Of a stretch of DNA of 15,809 nt, positions 1-7,273 are shown piece by piece. The position numbers and the translations under genes are program-made. Within the stretch, counting starts at the first letter, position 1. Every line of letters starts with the position of its first letter. The DNA is from W11650 sp963545585. Lineage in GTDB: Bacteria > Bacillota > Clostridia > Lachnospirales > Vallitaleaceae. The notes beneath the pieces were generated by a model. It had not been told where the DNA came from. It saw nothing but the letters and a program-made list of their open reading frames with translations, and searched no databases. Location: contig CAUUKX010000047.1 in assembly GCA_963545585.1 (NCBI GenBank), positions 1 to 15,809 on the forward strand, written 5' to 3'.

Positions 1-318
1 TCGAAGTGCTGCGCACTTCTGCCCGGGCGGGCAGTCTGCCCTGATCGAAACGCTCCGCGTTTCTGCCCGGGTGGGCGACCTACCATAGTCTTTTTTGGCT
101 CTGTCCCGCTCAGAGAGCGGGTGCCCTGATCGAAACGCTTTGCGTTTCTGCCCGGGCGGGCGGTCTGCATGAACCCACTCTCGCGATTTGCTTTGCAAAT
201 CGCATTCCGTTCCTGTTCATGCAACGAGCCCTGATCGAAAGCTTCGCTTTCTGCCCGGGCGGGCGGTCTGCCTAAAAAAGACTGTTCTGTCGAACATGGG
301 AAAGTTGAGTTACTAATT

Positions 319-482
319 CAACTTTCTCAAGTTTTTTGGGCTCTGTACCGCTGGATGCCCTGGTTGAAAGCTTCGCTTTCTGCCCGGGCGGGCAATCTGC
401 CCTGATCGAAGTGCTTCGCACTTCTGCCCGGGCGGGCGGCCTGCCTAAAAAAGACTGTTCTGTCGAACACGGGAAAGTTAAG
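319..482 (+). mobile_element. Small TIR-bounded element (MITE-like), interior two A modules
   Basis: The left end CAACTTTCTC (319-328) and right end GGGAAAGTTAAG (471-482) are imperfect inverted repeats. Between them lie a degenerate B module (331-356), two A hairpins and a D module. The flanks TACTAATT (311-318) and TGCTAATT (483-490) match at 7 of 8 bases, as expected for an aged target-site duplication. The left neighbour is the right end (GTTGAG, 304-309) of another copy, so this one appears inserted beside it. It has no ORF, so any movement would need a transposase supplied in trans. The end assignment is inferred from sequence alone. Confidence 0.5.
456..469 (-). terminator. Possible weak terminator of prx within module D
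   Basis: Read on the minus strand, downstream of the prx stop, this is a TGTTC/GAACA 5-bp stem with a 4-nt loop. It is followed by GTC and six T (the A run at 447-452 on the plus strand). The stem is short for an intrinsic terminator. The same arrangement follows argS, which supports a functional reading but does not prove it. Confidence 0.35.
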
Positions 483-495
483 TGCTAATTCACTA

Positions 496-511
496 CCGTT
501 TTGCGAAACGG
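496..511. repeat. Small hairpin between prx stop and repeat array
   Basis: CCGTTT/AAACGG forms a 6-bp stem with a 4-nt loop, about 22 bp beyond the prx stop. No T tract follows on the minus strand, so it is probably a 3'-UTR stabilising hairpin or a further repeat fragment, not a terminator. Confidence 0.35.
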
Positions 512-532
512 CAGCGGAAAGGAAAAACTTTC

Positions 533-1201
533 TTATTTATTCAGCGGCTTGTGAACAAACCACCAATCCTTTAAGGTTACTTCGCCCTTAGCGGCAGCAT
601 CCTTTCTTTCCTGCATTTGTGCTTCTGTCTTGGCTGGCGGCACGATAACATCGCTTCCGATCCAAGTATTTTCCGGATAATTTTCCGGTGCGGCTACACC
701 ATATTTATCGGCAGTCTGCAAAGCATTCAGCGCTCTGATAACTTCCAGTACATTTCTGCCTGCTTCCTGCGGATAATACATCATCAAGCGCAGGATTCCT
801 TTCGGGTCAACGATAAAGACTGCCCGCACGGTGTTAGTTCCCTTGGCGGAATGAATCATGCCCAATTTATTGGAAACCAGACCCAGCTCATCACCGATGA
901 CCGGGAACGGAATCGTAATATCCGAATTGTCATTAATCCATTCTACCCACTTCAGATGAGATACCACCTGATCCACCGACAGGCCAATCAGTTCTGTATT
1001 TAATTCCTTAAACTTATCCGCATATCTGGCAAAGCTTACAAACTCCGTCGTGCAGACCGGGGTAAAATCGCCGGGATGACTAAACAGCACGAACCATTTT
1101 CCGGCATACGCATCCGGCAGCTTCATAGCTCCTTTGGTTGTTTGTACTTCCATTTCCGGGAATCTTGCTCCCAATAAAGGCATTGCTACTACTTGTTCCA
1201 T
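533..1201 (-). CDS. Peroxiredoxin, 1-Cys (Prx6-type)
   Basis: A 222-aa thiol peroxidase that would reduce hydrogen peroxide and organic hydroperoxides in the cytoplasm. The active-site block SHPGDFTPVCTTEF sits at about residues 41-54, with peroxidatic Cys50 and the preceding Thr of the P-x-x-x-T/S-x-x-C motif. The AhpC/TSA fold is followed by the C-terminal extension of the Prx6 group (ENYPENTWIGSDVIVPP). Cys50 is the only cysteine in the protein, so the resolving and C-terminal cysteine pair seen in many archaeal Prx6 relatives is missing and reduction must use an external thiol. The ATG at 1201 is chosen over an upstream in-frame start because AGGAGGA lies just before it and the family begins here. 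The gene has its own promoter (1250-1278) and two palindromes nearby, and lies downstream of ribF on the same strand. Confidence 0.93.
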   Translation of the reverse strand: MEQVVAMPLLGARFPEMEVQTTKGAMKLPDAYAGKWFVLFSHPGDFTPVCTTEFVSFARYADKFKELNTELIGLSVDQVVSHLKWVEWINDNSDITIPFPVIGDELGLVSNKLGMIHSAKGTNTVRAVFIVDPKGILRLMMYYPQEAGRNVLEVIRALNALQTADKYGVAAPENYPENTWIGSDVIVPPAKTEAQMQERKDAAAKGEVTLKDWWFVHKPLNK

Positions 1202-1218
1202 ATTATAAATCCTCCTGT

Positions 1219-1230
1219 ATTGTCGACAAT
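1219..1230. promoter_or_regulatory. 12-bp perfect palindrome in prx 5'-UTR
   Basis: ATTGTCGACAAT reads identically on both strands and lies between the predicted transcription start and the AGGAGGA of prx, 18 bp before the start codon. It could be an operator or a very small hairpin. It does not match the PerR box consensus I know (TTATAATNATTATAA). Its role is inference. Confidence 0.4.
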
Positions 1231-1249
1231 GAATAATTACACTTGTCTT

Positions 1250-1278
1250 ATCATACCTTGTCCGGCTGTTTTTATCAA
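1250..1278 (-). promoter_or_regulatory. Sigma-A-type promoter of prx
   Basis: On the minus strand the -35 is TTGATA (1273-1278) and the -10 is TATGAT (1250-1255), separated by exactly 17 bp. This gives a 5'-UTR of about 40 nt containing the 12-bp palindrome and AGGAGGA. The promoter explains why prx can be expressed apart from the long operon that ends with ribF. Confidence 0.6.
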
Positions 1279-1298
1279 GCAAAATTTGCAAATTTTGC
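1279..1298. promoter_or_regulatory. 20-bp perfect palindrome abutting the prx -35
   Basis: GCAAAATTTGCAAATTTTGC is perfectly self-complementary over 20 bp and ends at the base before the -35 hexamer of prx. It also lies 12 bp after the ribF stop. The stem is AT-rich and no T tract follows, so a regulator-binding site fits better than a terminator. No regulator can be named from the sequence. Confidence 0.5.
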
Positions 1299-1310
1299 CT
1301 GAATTCTTCG

Positions 1311-2228
1311 TTATGAAATTGACATATTTTTTACCGCTGCCGCATCTCTCTCAATCTGCGCCTTTAACTCCTCAACCGAAGCAAATGTCATTTCCGGCCG
1401 GAGATAGCGGCGCAGGCGAATCTCAACGAATTGGCCGTAAATCGTGTCCGTAAAATCAAAAATATAAGTTTCCACCGAATACGGCTTACCCGGAACACTG
1501 GGACTAATACCGACATTGCTGACGGCCCGATAGCATCTCCCCCGATAAATAACCTCAGCCGCATAAACGCCGTTGGGCGGCAGCAGTTTTTCCGCCGGCG
1601 GAATCACATTAATCGTCGGAAAGCCGATCGTCCGTCCCAACTGCCGGCCAGTACTGACCCGACCCAGCAAATGAAAACGGCGTCCGGTCAAATCCTCAAA
1701 CCGCTCCAAATCACCCTGCATCACCGCCGCCCGCAAACGGGTCGAACTGACGTCCTCACCCTGCATTCGCAGCTTTTCTAAAATAGTAACCCGCACCGCC
1801 AAAGGCTCCAATTTTTCCTTTAGCAGTTCGGCATCTCCGGCCGCTTTTTGACCGAAGCGATAATCACTGCCGGCAATCACCGCCCTTACACCCAAACGGC
1901 GAAGCAAGATTTCCTCAATAAACTTGATTGGCGGCATATTCTTATTTTTTTCGGTAAAAGGCAGCAAAATATAATTTTCTATCCCGCCGGCCGCAAAAAT
2001 CGCTTCTTTTTCTTCCTCGGTATAAATCAGGCGAAAGTCTTTGCCCAGCAATAATTTAGCCGGATGCGGCAAAAAAGTCAAAACCGCCGTTTGCAGCCCC
2101 TTAGCCGCCGCAATCTCCCGGGCTTCGGCTATCAAAAGCTGATGCCCTTTATGCACCCCGTCAAAATTGCCCAAGATAACAGCTGTATCCGCTATTTGCC
2201 AATCTTCTGACAAATTTCTAACAATCAT
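1311..2228 (-). CDS. ribF: Bifunctional riboflavin kinase / FAD synthetase
   Basis: A 305-aa enzyme that phosphorylates riboflavin to FMN and adenylylates FMN to FAD. The N-terminal nucleotidyltransferase half shows GNFDGVHKGH at residues 20-29 and SSTRLR at 161-166. The C-terminal flavokinase half carries GFPTIN at 202-207 and the late segment YLRPEMTF. Length and domain order are normal for the family. The ATG lies inside the end of truB, an 11-nt overlap, with a GAGGCGG-like ribosome binding site, so translation is probably coupled. It is the last gene of the rimP-nusA-infB operon here. Confidence 0.96.
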   Translation of the reverse strand: MIVRNLSEDWQIADTAVILGNFDGVHKGHQLLIAEAREIAAAKGLQTAVLTFLPHPAKLLLGKDFRLIYTEEEKEAIFAAGGIENYILLPFTEKNKNMPPIKFIEEILLRRLGVRAVIAGSDYRFGQKAAGDAELLKEKLEPLAVRVTILEKLRMQGEDVSSTRLRAAVMQGDLERFEDLTGRRFHLLGRVSTGRQLGRTIGFPTINVIPPAEKLLPPNGVYAAEVIYRGRCYRAVSNVGISPSVPGKPYSVETYIFDFTDTIYGQFVEIRLRRYLRPEMTFASVEELKAQIERDAAAVKNMSIS

Positions 2229-3156
2229 AATCCGCCTCGCCTGCCTGATAAAAAAACTTCAAAACCTTAAACTTCTCTTTGTCCTGTTTATAAATTCCCA
2301 TCAATTCCCGCCGGTAATCATAAAGATAGACCAACTCGCTCGCCGTCAGCGCTGCCGGTACTTGATTTTCATCTGCCGCCGCTCTTTCTATCTTCGTAAA
2401 CGGTACGGGATTACCCGCATACAGCCATTTACTGAAAGCTGCCTCCACCTGAAAGCGGGGAAAGTCAAACACCTGATCTACCGGCAGCACATACCGCTCC
2501 AATTCTCCGGCCTGCTGCAAACGCTCCACTTCCACCAATTTAAGTGCCGTATCCAGCAAAAACCGGCCGGACTGCAACCGGACAAGCCGGGTCATATGAG
2601 CTCCGCAGCCCAGTTTTTGACCGATGTCATGACATAGCGTCCGAATATACGTGCCTTTAGAGCAGCACACGGTAAAGCGATAACTGTCGCCGCTCAGTGC
2701 CGCAAAATCCTTAATCCCATGAATCGTTACTGGCCGCCGCGGCCGCTCCACTTCAATCCCGGCTCTGGCCAGCTCATACAGCTTTTTGCCGCCTTGCTTG
2801 ATGGCTGAATACATCGGCGGCTGCTGCCAAATATCACCGGTAAAGGAAAACACCGCCGCTTTGACTGCATCTGCGCTGGCTGTTACTTCCTTTTCCGCCG
2901 TTACCTGACCCCATGCATCCTGCGTATCCGTCGAAATTCCCAGCCGCAGCTCGGTCAAATAAGTCTTTTCTTTTTCGGTCAGCAGTTCCGCCAGTTTCGT
3001 CGCCTGACCGATGCAAACCGGCAGCACCCCCTCGGCATTGGGGTCAAGCGTGCCGGTATGGCCAATCCGCTTAGTTTTTAAAATCCGGCGGAGTTTAGCC
3101 ACCACATCATGCGAGGTCTGCCCCTGCTCCTTATCTATATTTAAAATTCCATTCAT
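2218..3156 (-). CDS. truB: tRNA pseudouridine(55) synthase
   Basis: A 312-aa enzyme that isomerises U55 in the T-loop of tRNAs. The catalytic block GHTGTLDPNAEGVLP is near residues 32-46, with the nucleophile Asp38. Further TruB signatures follow: KTYLTELRLG, YSAIKQGGKKLYELAR and GTYIRTLCHDIG. The C-terminal part after about residue 225 is a PUA-like tail, poorly conserved as usual. The start overlaps the nrnA stop as ATGA (3153-3156), typical of translational coupling. Confidence 0.96.
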   Translation of the reverse strand: MNGILNIDKEQGQTSHDVVAKLRRILKTKRIGHTGTLDPNAEGVLPVCIGQATKLAELLTEKEKTYLTELRLGISTDTQDAWGQVTAEKEVTASADAVKAAVFSFTGDIWQQPPMYSAIKQGGKKLYELARAGIEVERPRRPVTIHGIKDFAALSGDSYRFTVCCSKGTYIRTLCHDIGQKLGCGAHMTRLVRLQSGRFLLDTALKLVEVERLQQAGELERYVLPVDQVFDFPRFQVEAAFSKWLYAGNPVPFTKIERAAADENQVPAALTASELVYLYDYRRELMGIYKQDKEKFKVLKFFYQAGEADYDC

Positions 3157-4109
3157 AGGCGCTGGCTGATTTCCTTTTCCACCGCAGTTAGCAGCTCCAG
3201 CAGCGGCAACTCGGAACTGGCTCCAGCCGCCTTTTTATGCCCGCCGCCGCCAAATACCTTGGCTATCTCACACACATCAAGCTTGCCCTGACTGCGAAAA
3301 CTTAATTTATAGACCCCGGGCTGAAACTCCGCCAGAAAAACCGCCGCTTCCGTTTCTTCCAGCTGCGCCAGCAAATGAACAATATCTTCGGTATCTTCCT
3401 TATCCAGCTGATTTTCTGCCATCTCCCGATTGGTTAAATAGGCCGCCGCTATCTTCTGCCCGCCTAGCAAGCGGAAGTTTTGCAGTGCCGCTTTCTTGGC
3501 CAGCAGCTTATGCAGTGTCTGCCGATGAAACAGGCGTTTCATAATATAGCCAAAGTCAATCCCTTCTCCCATCAACCGGCCAGCGGCATTCATCGTTGAC
3601 GGCTGTGTATTGGAATGGAGAAAGCCGCCGGTATCAAAAATGATGCCGGTATATAAAGCTTCAGCCGCTGCCTTGGTGAAAGGCGTACCGCTTTGAATAA
3701 ACAAATCATAAATCATTTCCGAAGTCGAACTGGCCTCCGGCTTAATCCAGCAATGCTCCGGCGCTGCAATCAGCTCCTTTGGCAGCTCATGATGGTCAAT
3801 GTTAATCACTACTTTTGCCTGTTCATAGCTGGCCGCAAACGGTGCGAACCGTCCCGGATCATTGCAGTCCACCACCAATAGCACTTCAACTTGCTCTGGA
3901 TTTTGAGTCAGGATTTCGGAAAAACCCTTTAAAAAAGAATAGGTATCCAGCGGCGTCTCCAGCATGACCTTGGCCGCTACTCCGTGCACCGCCAAAAGCT
4001 CCTGCAATCCCAAAGCCGCTCCAATACAGTCGCCGTCCGGGTGGACATGGCCGGTAATATAAACCGCCGAATAATCGCCTATCCAGCTTTTTATTTGCTC
4101 AATCGTCAT
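3153..4109 (-). CDS. nrnA: DHH-family bifunctional oligoribonuclease/PAP phosphatase NrnA
   Basis: A 318-aa DHH/DHHA1 phosphoesterase. Metal-binding motifs are visible in order: HPDGDCIG (23-30), VVDCND (79-84) and DHH (105-107), then the C-terminal DHHA1 glycine patch GGGGHKKAAG. In characterised relatives the enzyme degrades nano-RNAs and dephosphorylates pAp; that activity is taken from the family. It sits between rbfA and truB, a common Bacillota arrangement. It is separated from rbfA by 76 nt and overlaps truB by 4 nt. A GAGG ribosome binding site precedes the ATG. Confidence 0.93.
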   Translation of the reverse strand: MTIEQIKSWIGDYSAVYITGHVHPDGDCIGAALGLQELLAVHGVAAKVMLETPLDTYSFLKGFSEILTQNPEQVEVLLVVDCNDPGRFAPFAASYEQAKVVINIDHHELPKELIAAPEHCWIKPEASSTSEMIYDLFIQSGTPFTKAAAEALYTGIIFDTGGFLHSNTQPSTMNAAGRLMGEGIDFGYIMKRLFHRQTLHKLLAKKAALQNFRLLGGQKIAAAYLTNREMAENQLDKEDTEDIVHLLAQLEETEAAVFLAEFQPGVYKLSFRSQGKLDVCEIAKVFGGGGHKKAAGASSELPLLELLTAVEKEISQRL

Positions 4110-4185
4110 TTTTTATCCTCTGCCTTTCTCAAAAAATGCCGTCAACATCAGCCTCAGCCTTTGGCCGGCTTTTGCTGGCGCTGTT

Positions 4186-4566
4186 TTATTCTTCGCCTGT
4201 GCTATGAAGCTCATCCTCCAAGCGGACGTCCCGGATCAGCCTTGACATTTCCACGCCTCGTTCAATCGAAGTATCCAGCATAAAATGAAGATTCGGCGTA
4301 TTCCGCAAGTTTAAGCGGTGCGCCAGTTCCCGGCGGATAAACCCAGCTGAGCTTTTTAAGCCTTCCATGGTCTGGGCTCTCTTTTCTTCATCACCCAGCA
4401 CACTGATATAAACCTTACATTCCTTCAAATCGCCGGTCGTATCCACCGCCACCACGCTGACCAGCGAATCAATCCGCGGATCTTTGACTTCTCTTTGAAT
4501 GATTGCCGACAGCTCCATTTTAACTTCTTCATTGACTCTTGTCATTCGATGACTGTTCTTTCGCAT
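4186..4566 (-). CDS. rbfA: 30S ribosome-binding factor A
   Basis: A 126-aa single KH-like domain protein needed for late 30S subunit maturation (16S rRNA 5' end processing). Family features include the N-terminal RVNEEVKMELSAIIQREVKDPRI, the central KVYISVLG strand and the closing helix IRRELAHRLNLRNTPNLHF. The ATG at 4566 follows GGAAAGGA by about 7 nt. A 190-nt gap separates it from infB, unusually large for this otherwise compact operon. Confidence 0.95.
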   Translation of the reverse strand: MRKNSHRMTRVNEEVKMELSAIIQREVKDPRIDSLVSVVAVDTTGDLKECKVYISVLGDEEKRAQTMEGLKSSAGFIRRELAHRLNLRNTPNLHFMLDTSIERGVEMSRLIRDVRLEDELHSTGEE

Positions 4567-4756
4567 ACTTTATCCTTTCCTGACTTTTCCGGCCGCACAT
4601 TGCTTTCAATCGCAATTTTGCCCGCCGGCAAGCGCCGCTCCACTTTCCTTGACCTAAGTTCACGCTTCGCATAGGCGCACCCGGTCGTTTCGGCTTTCTT
4701 CTCTTTCTTCCGCCTCACCAAAAATGCACGCCGCCAGTCCCCGCCATCAAATCCGG
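4567..4756 (-). other. infB-rbfA intergenic spacer with small hairpins
   Basis: The largest gap inside the operon. Two small stems lie near the rbfA end: TTGCC/GGCAA (4618-4622/4627-4631) and ATTGC/GCAAT (4599-4603/4612-4616). One minus-strand frame stays open from infB into rbfA. Its best GTG start (4718) would give a 58-residue Lys/Arg/Glu-rich peptide ending at 4542, but no ribosome binding site precedes it. I see no promoter or recognisable RNA. Confidence 0.4.
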
Positions 4757-6967
4757 CTACCGCTCAATCTCTTTCATCATATATGCTTCCACAATATCTC
4801 CGACCTTGATGTCATTAAATTTCTCCAGCATGATACCACAGTCAAAGCCGGTCTGCACTTCTTTGGCATCGTCTTTAAAACGTTTGAGCGATGCCAAACC
4901 GCCATCATAAATGACCACATTATCCCGGAGCAGCCGAACTTTAGCCGAACGCTGAATCTTGCCATCGGTAACATGGGCGCCGCCGATGACACCCAACCCG
5001 GAAACCTTGTAAATTTCCCGGATTTCGCAGTGTCCCAAAATTTCCTCTTTAAAGACCGGATCCAGCATGCCCTTCATGGCCAGTTCAATATCTTCAATTG
5101 CATTGTAAATAACCCGGTACAGGCGGATATCAATCCCTTCTTGCTCAGCCGTCGCCAAAGCGCTGTTTTCCGGGCGAACGTTAAAACCAATAATAATCGC
5201 ATTGGAAGCCGAAGCCAGCATAACATCCGATTCATTAATCGCACCGACACCGCCGTGAATAATGCGAATCAGCACTTCTTCATTGGACAGCTTTTCCAAA
5301 CTCTGCCGCACTGCCTCCACTGAGCCCTGCACATCGGCTTTGACAATCAGCTTCAGTTCCTTCATTTCGCCTTCCTGAATCTGCTGGAACAAGTCATCCA
5401 AGGTTACTTTTTGCGGCGTAGCCTGAATCATTTTTTCCCGCAAGTTCTTTTTCACCTTTTCCGAAATATAGCGGGCATCTTTTTCATTTTTAGCCACATA
5501 AAAGCCCTCGCCGGCCAGCGGCACTTCGTTTAAGCCCAAAATCTCTACCGGCGTAGACGGCCCGGCTTTTTTAATCGGCTTGCCCTTATCGTCCATCATT
5601 GCCCGAACCCGGCCATGTGCCGCCCCGATAACGACACTGTCGCCGACCTTTAAAGTACCTCTTTGCACCAGCATAGTTGCCACTGCACCGCGACCCTTAT
5701 CCAGTCTGGCTTCTATCACTACGCCTCTGGCCGCAGCGTTGGGATTGGCTTTCAGCTCCGCCATTTCCGCAACCAGCACAATCATATCCAGCAGTTCCTC
5801 CAGTCCCTGCTTGGTCGCCGCCGAAACCGGCACCATAATCGTACTGCCGCCCCAATCTTCCGCAATCAGGCCATGCTCTGTTAATTCCTGCTTCACCCGG
5901 TCTAAATTGGCGCTGGGCTTATCAATTTTGTTAATCGCCACAATGATTTGCACACCAGCCGCTTTGGCATGGTTAATTGCCTCAATCGTCTGCGGCATAA
6001 CACCGTCATCAGCCGCCACCACCAATATGGCAATATCGGTCGCCATAGCCCCCCGCAGCCGCATAGCAGTAAAGGCTTCATGCCCCGGGGTGTCTAAGAA
6101 AGTAACTTTTTCGCCATGTACATCAATCGAATACGCACCGATATGCTGGGTAATGCCGCCCTGCTCGGTTGCCGTCACATTGGTTTTTTTAATCGCATCC
6201 AGCAGCGAAGTTTTGCCGTGGTCAACATGACCCATAACCACGACTACCGGCGGGCGCTTGACCAGACTTCCCTCCTGATCGGCTTCTTCCGCAAAAAAGC
6301 TGTCCACAATATCCACTTCCGCTTCCTGCTCCACCAGACAATCATAGCCCAGTGCCAGTTCTTCGGCCAATTTAAAATCCATTTCCTGATTAGCTGTCAT
6401 CATCTTACCCTGCCGCATCAATTTCTGCACAATCTCCGAAACCGGCTTATCCAGTGCCTTGGCAAAGTCTTTGACCGTAATCGTTGCCGGCAGCCGGATC
6501 ACCTTATCCTCCTCCGATTCCGGTTTTGACGGCTTAGACATTTGACTTTCAAATGAATCCTGCTTTTTGTTCCATTTCTTTTTATCGTTCTTTTTGGAAT
6601 GAAACTTTTCCGCACCAGCGGCTGGTTGTTCACTCTCTAAGCTGTCATCATCAAAGTCATAGCCGGACACTCTTTCACCCTTGCCGGGCTTGCCCTTTTT
6701 CGGCTTTTTGCTTTCCTCGGGATCAATATCTTCTTCTTTTTTAGCCGGTTTTCCCTCTTTTTTGTCTTTGCGGACATTCTCAGCCACTGCATTTTGTTTC
6801 GCATATTCCAGCTGCAGGTAATATTCCTGCACCTGATCAACCTGCTCATCGGTCAGCGTACTGGCATGACTTTTGGCGTCAATCCCCAGTTCTTTGACAA
6901 TTCTGAGCAGCTCCTTATTATCCAAATCCATATCTTTTGCCAGATTATATAATCTAATTTTTGACAT
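4757..6967 (-). CDS. infB: Translation initiation factor IF-2
   Basis: A 736-aa GTPase that delivers fMet-tRNA to the 30S subunit and promotes subunit joining. Domains in order: an IF2_N module (residues 1-52); a charged Lys/Glu/Pro linker (about 60-150); a second IF2_N module (about 156-213); the G domain with GHVDHGKT (246-253), DTPGH (292-296) and NKID (346-349); then domains II, III and the C-terminal fMet-tRNA-binding barrel. The length is ordinary for Bacillota. The ATG directly follows the ylxQ stop (TAG then ATG, no gap), with GGAGG inside the ylxQ end, implying translational coupling. Confidence 0.98.
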   Translation of the reverse strand: MSKIRLYNLAKDMDLDNKELLRIVKELGIDAKSHASTLTDEQVDQVQEYYLQLEYAKQNAVAENVRKDKKEGKPAKKEEDIDPEESKKPKKGKPGKGERVSGYDFDDDSLESEQPAAGAEKFHSKKNDKKKWNKKQDSFESQMSKPSKPESEEDKVIRLPATITVKDFAKALDKPVSEIVQKLMRQGKMMTANQEMDFKLAEELALGYDCLVEQEAEVDIVDSFFAEEADQEGSLVKRPPVVVVMGHVDHGKTSLLDAIKKTNVTATEQGGITQHIGAYSIDVHGEKVTFLDTPGHEAFTAMRLRGAMATDIAILVVAADDGVMPQTIEAINHAKAAGVQIIVAINKIDKPSANLDRVKQELTEHGLIAEDWGGSTIMVPVSAATKQGLEELLDMIVLVAEMAELKANPNAAARGVVIEARLDKGRGAVATMLVQRGTLKVGDSVVIGAAHGRVRAMMDDKGKPIKKAGPSTPVEILGLNEVPLAGEGFYVAKNEKDARYISEKVKKNLREKMIQATPQKVTLDDLFQQIQEGEMKELKLIVKADVQGSVEAVRQSLEKLSNEEVLIRIIHGGVGAINESDVMLASASNAIIIGFNVRPENSALATAEQEGIDIRLYRVIYNAIEDIELAMKGMLDPVFKEEILGHCEIREIYKVSGLGVIGGAHVTDGKIQRSAKVRLLRDNVVIYDGGLASLKRFKDDAKEVQTGFDCGIMLEKFNDIKVGDIVEAYMMKEIER

Positions 6968-7273
6968 CTATCCGATTTCCTCCATTTTTTTCCGAATCGA
7001 CTCCGCAAAGCCTTGATCAATCACTGCCGCGCTTGTTCTGTTTCCCTTACCGATGGCTTGCCCTAATTCTTGCCGGCTGCCGGCCTCAATCACCGGAATG
7101 CCCCGGTATCCGGCCTTATCACCAAATCTTTTTTTTGTGCCGGCCGAAGCGTCTGCCGCCAAAAGCACTAAAAATGCTTTGCCGGCTTTGATTGCCTCCA
7201 TCGTGGCATACTCGCCGCTGACTAAGGCTCCAGCCTTTTGGCACAGAGAAACTAAGCCCCATTTTTTATCCAA
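6968..7273 (-). CDS. ylxQ: L7Ae-family K-turn RNA-binding protein YlxQ
   Basis: A 101-aa ribosomal L7Ae/L30e/Gadd45-like protein expected to bind kink-turn RNA. The opening (DKKWGLVSLCQKAGALVSGE) matches the family's usual LLGLAQRAGKLVSGE-like N-terminus, followed by IKAGKAFLVLLAADAS. An in-frame stop lies just upstream and the first ATG in frame would remove the conserved N-terminus, so the TTG at 7273 is the likely start. It overlaps ylxR by 8 nt; AAGGAGG lies about 12 nt upstream, a long spacing. Confidence 0.88.
   Translation of the reverse strand: MDKKWGLVSLCQKAGALVSGEYATMEAIKAGKAFLVLLAADASAGTKKRFGDKAGYRGIPVIEAGSRQELGQAIGKGNRTSAAVIDQGFAESIRKKMEEIG

Larger units (their letters stand above)
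1..483 (+). repeat. Mosaic array of palindromic repeat modules (A, B, C, D)
   Basis: No gene is visible here; the stretch is built from short repeated modules. Module A occurs six times (about 1-39, 40-84, 124-168, 229-272, 358-400, 400-445): CCCTGATC, a GAA...TTC hairpin of 6-7 bp with a 3-nt loop, then TGCCCGGGCGGGC and a TCTGC-like end. Module B (85-123) has the stem CCCGCTC/GAGCGGG (105-111/115-121). Module C (166-223) has an outer 9-bp stem TGCATGAAC/GTTCATGCA and an inner stem GCGATTTGC/GCAAATCGC (183-191/195-203). Module D occurs at 271-309 and 446-482: A6, a TGTTC/GAACA hairpin, then GGGAAAGTTRAG. B, C and D recur inverted at 10714-10864, and D plus A at 12847-12927. All of this is seen directly; the function is unknown. 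It resembles BIME/MITE-type interspersed repeats and continues past the left edge. Confidence 0.9.

Noticed and set aside
1..483. CRISPR array
   Set aside because: The repeats are regularly hairpin-forming but variable in stem sequence, have no uniform spacers of about 30-40 bp, mix several module types, and no cas genes are nearby.
4186..4283. Antisense ORFs over the operon genes, such as plus-strand frames across rbfA, infB and nusA
   Set aside because: They are shadows of well-conserved minus-strand genes, with no ribosome binding sites and no recognisable domains.
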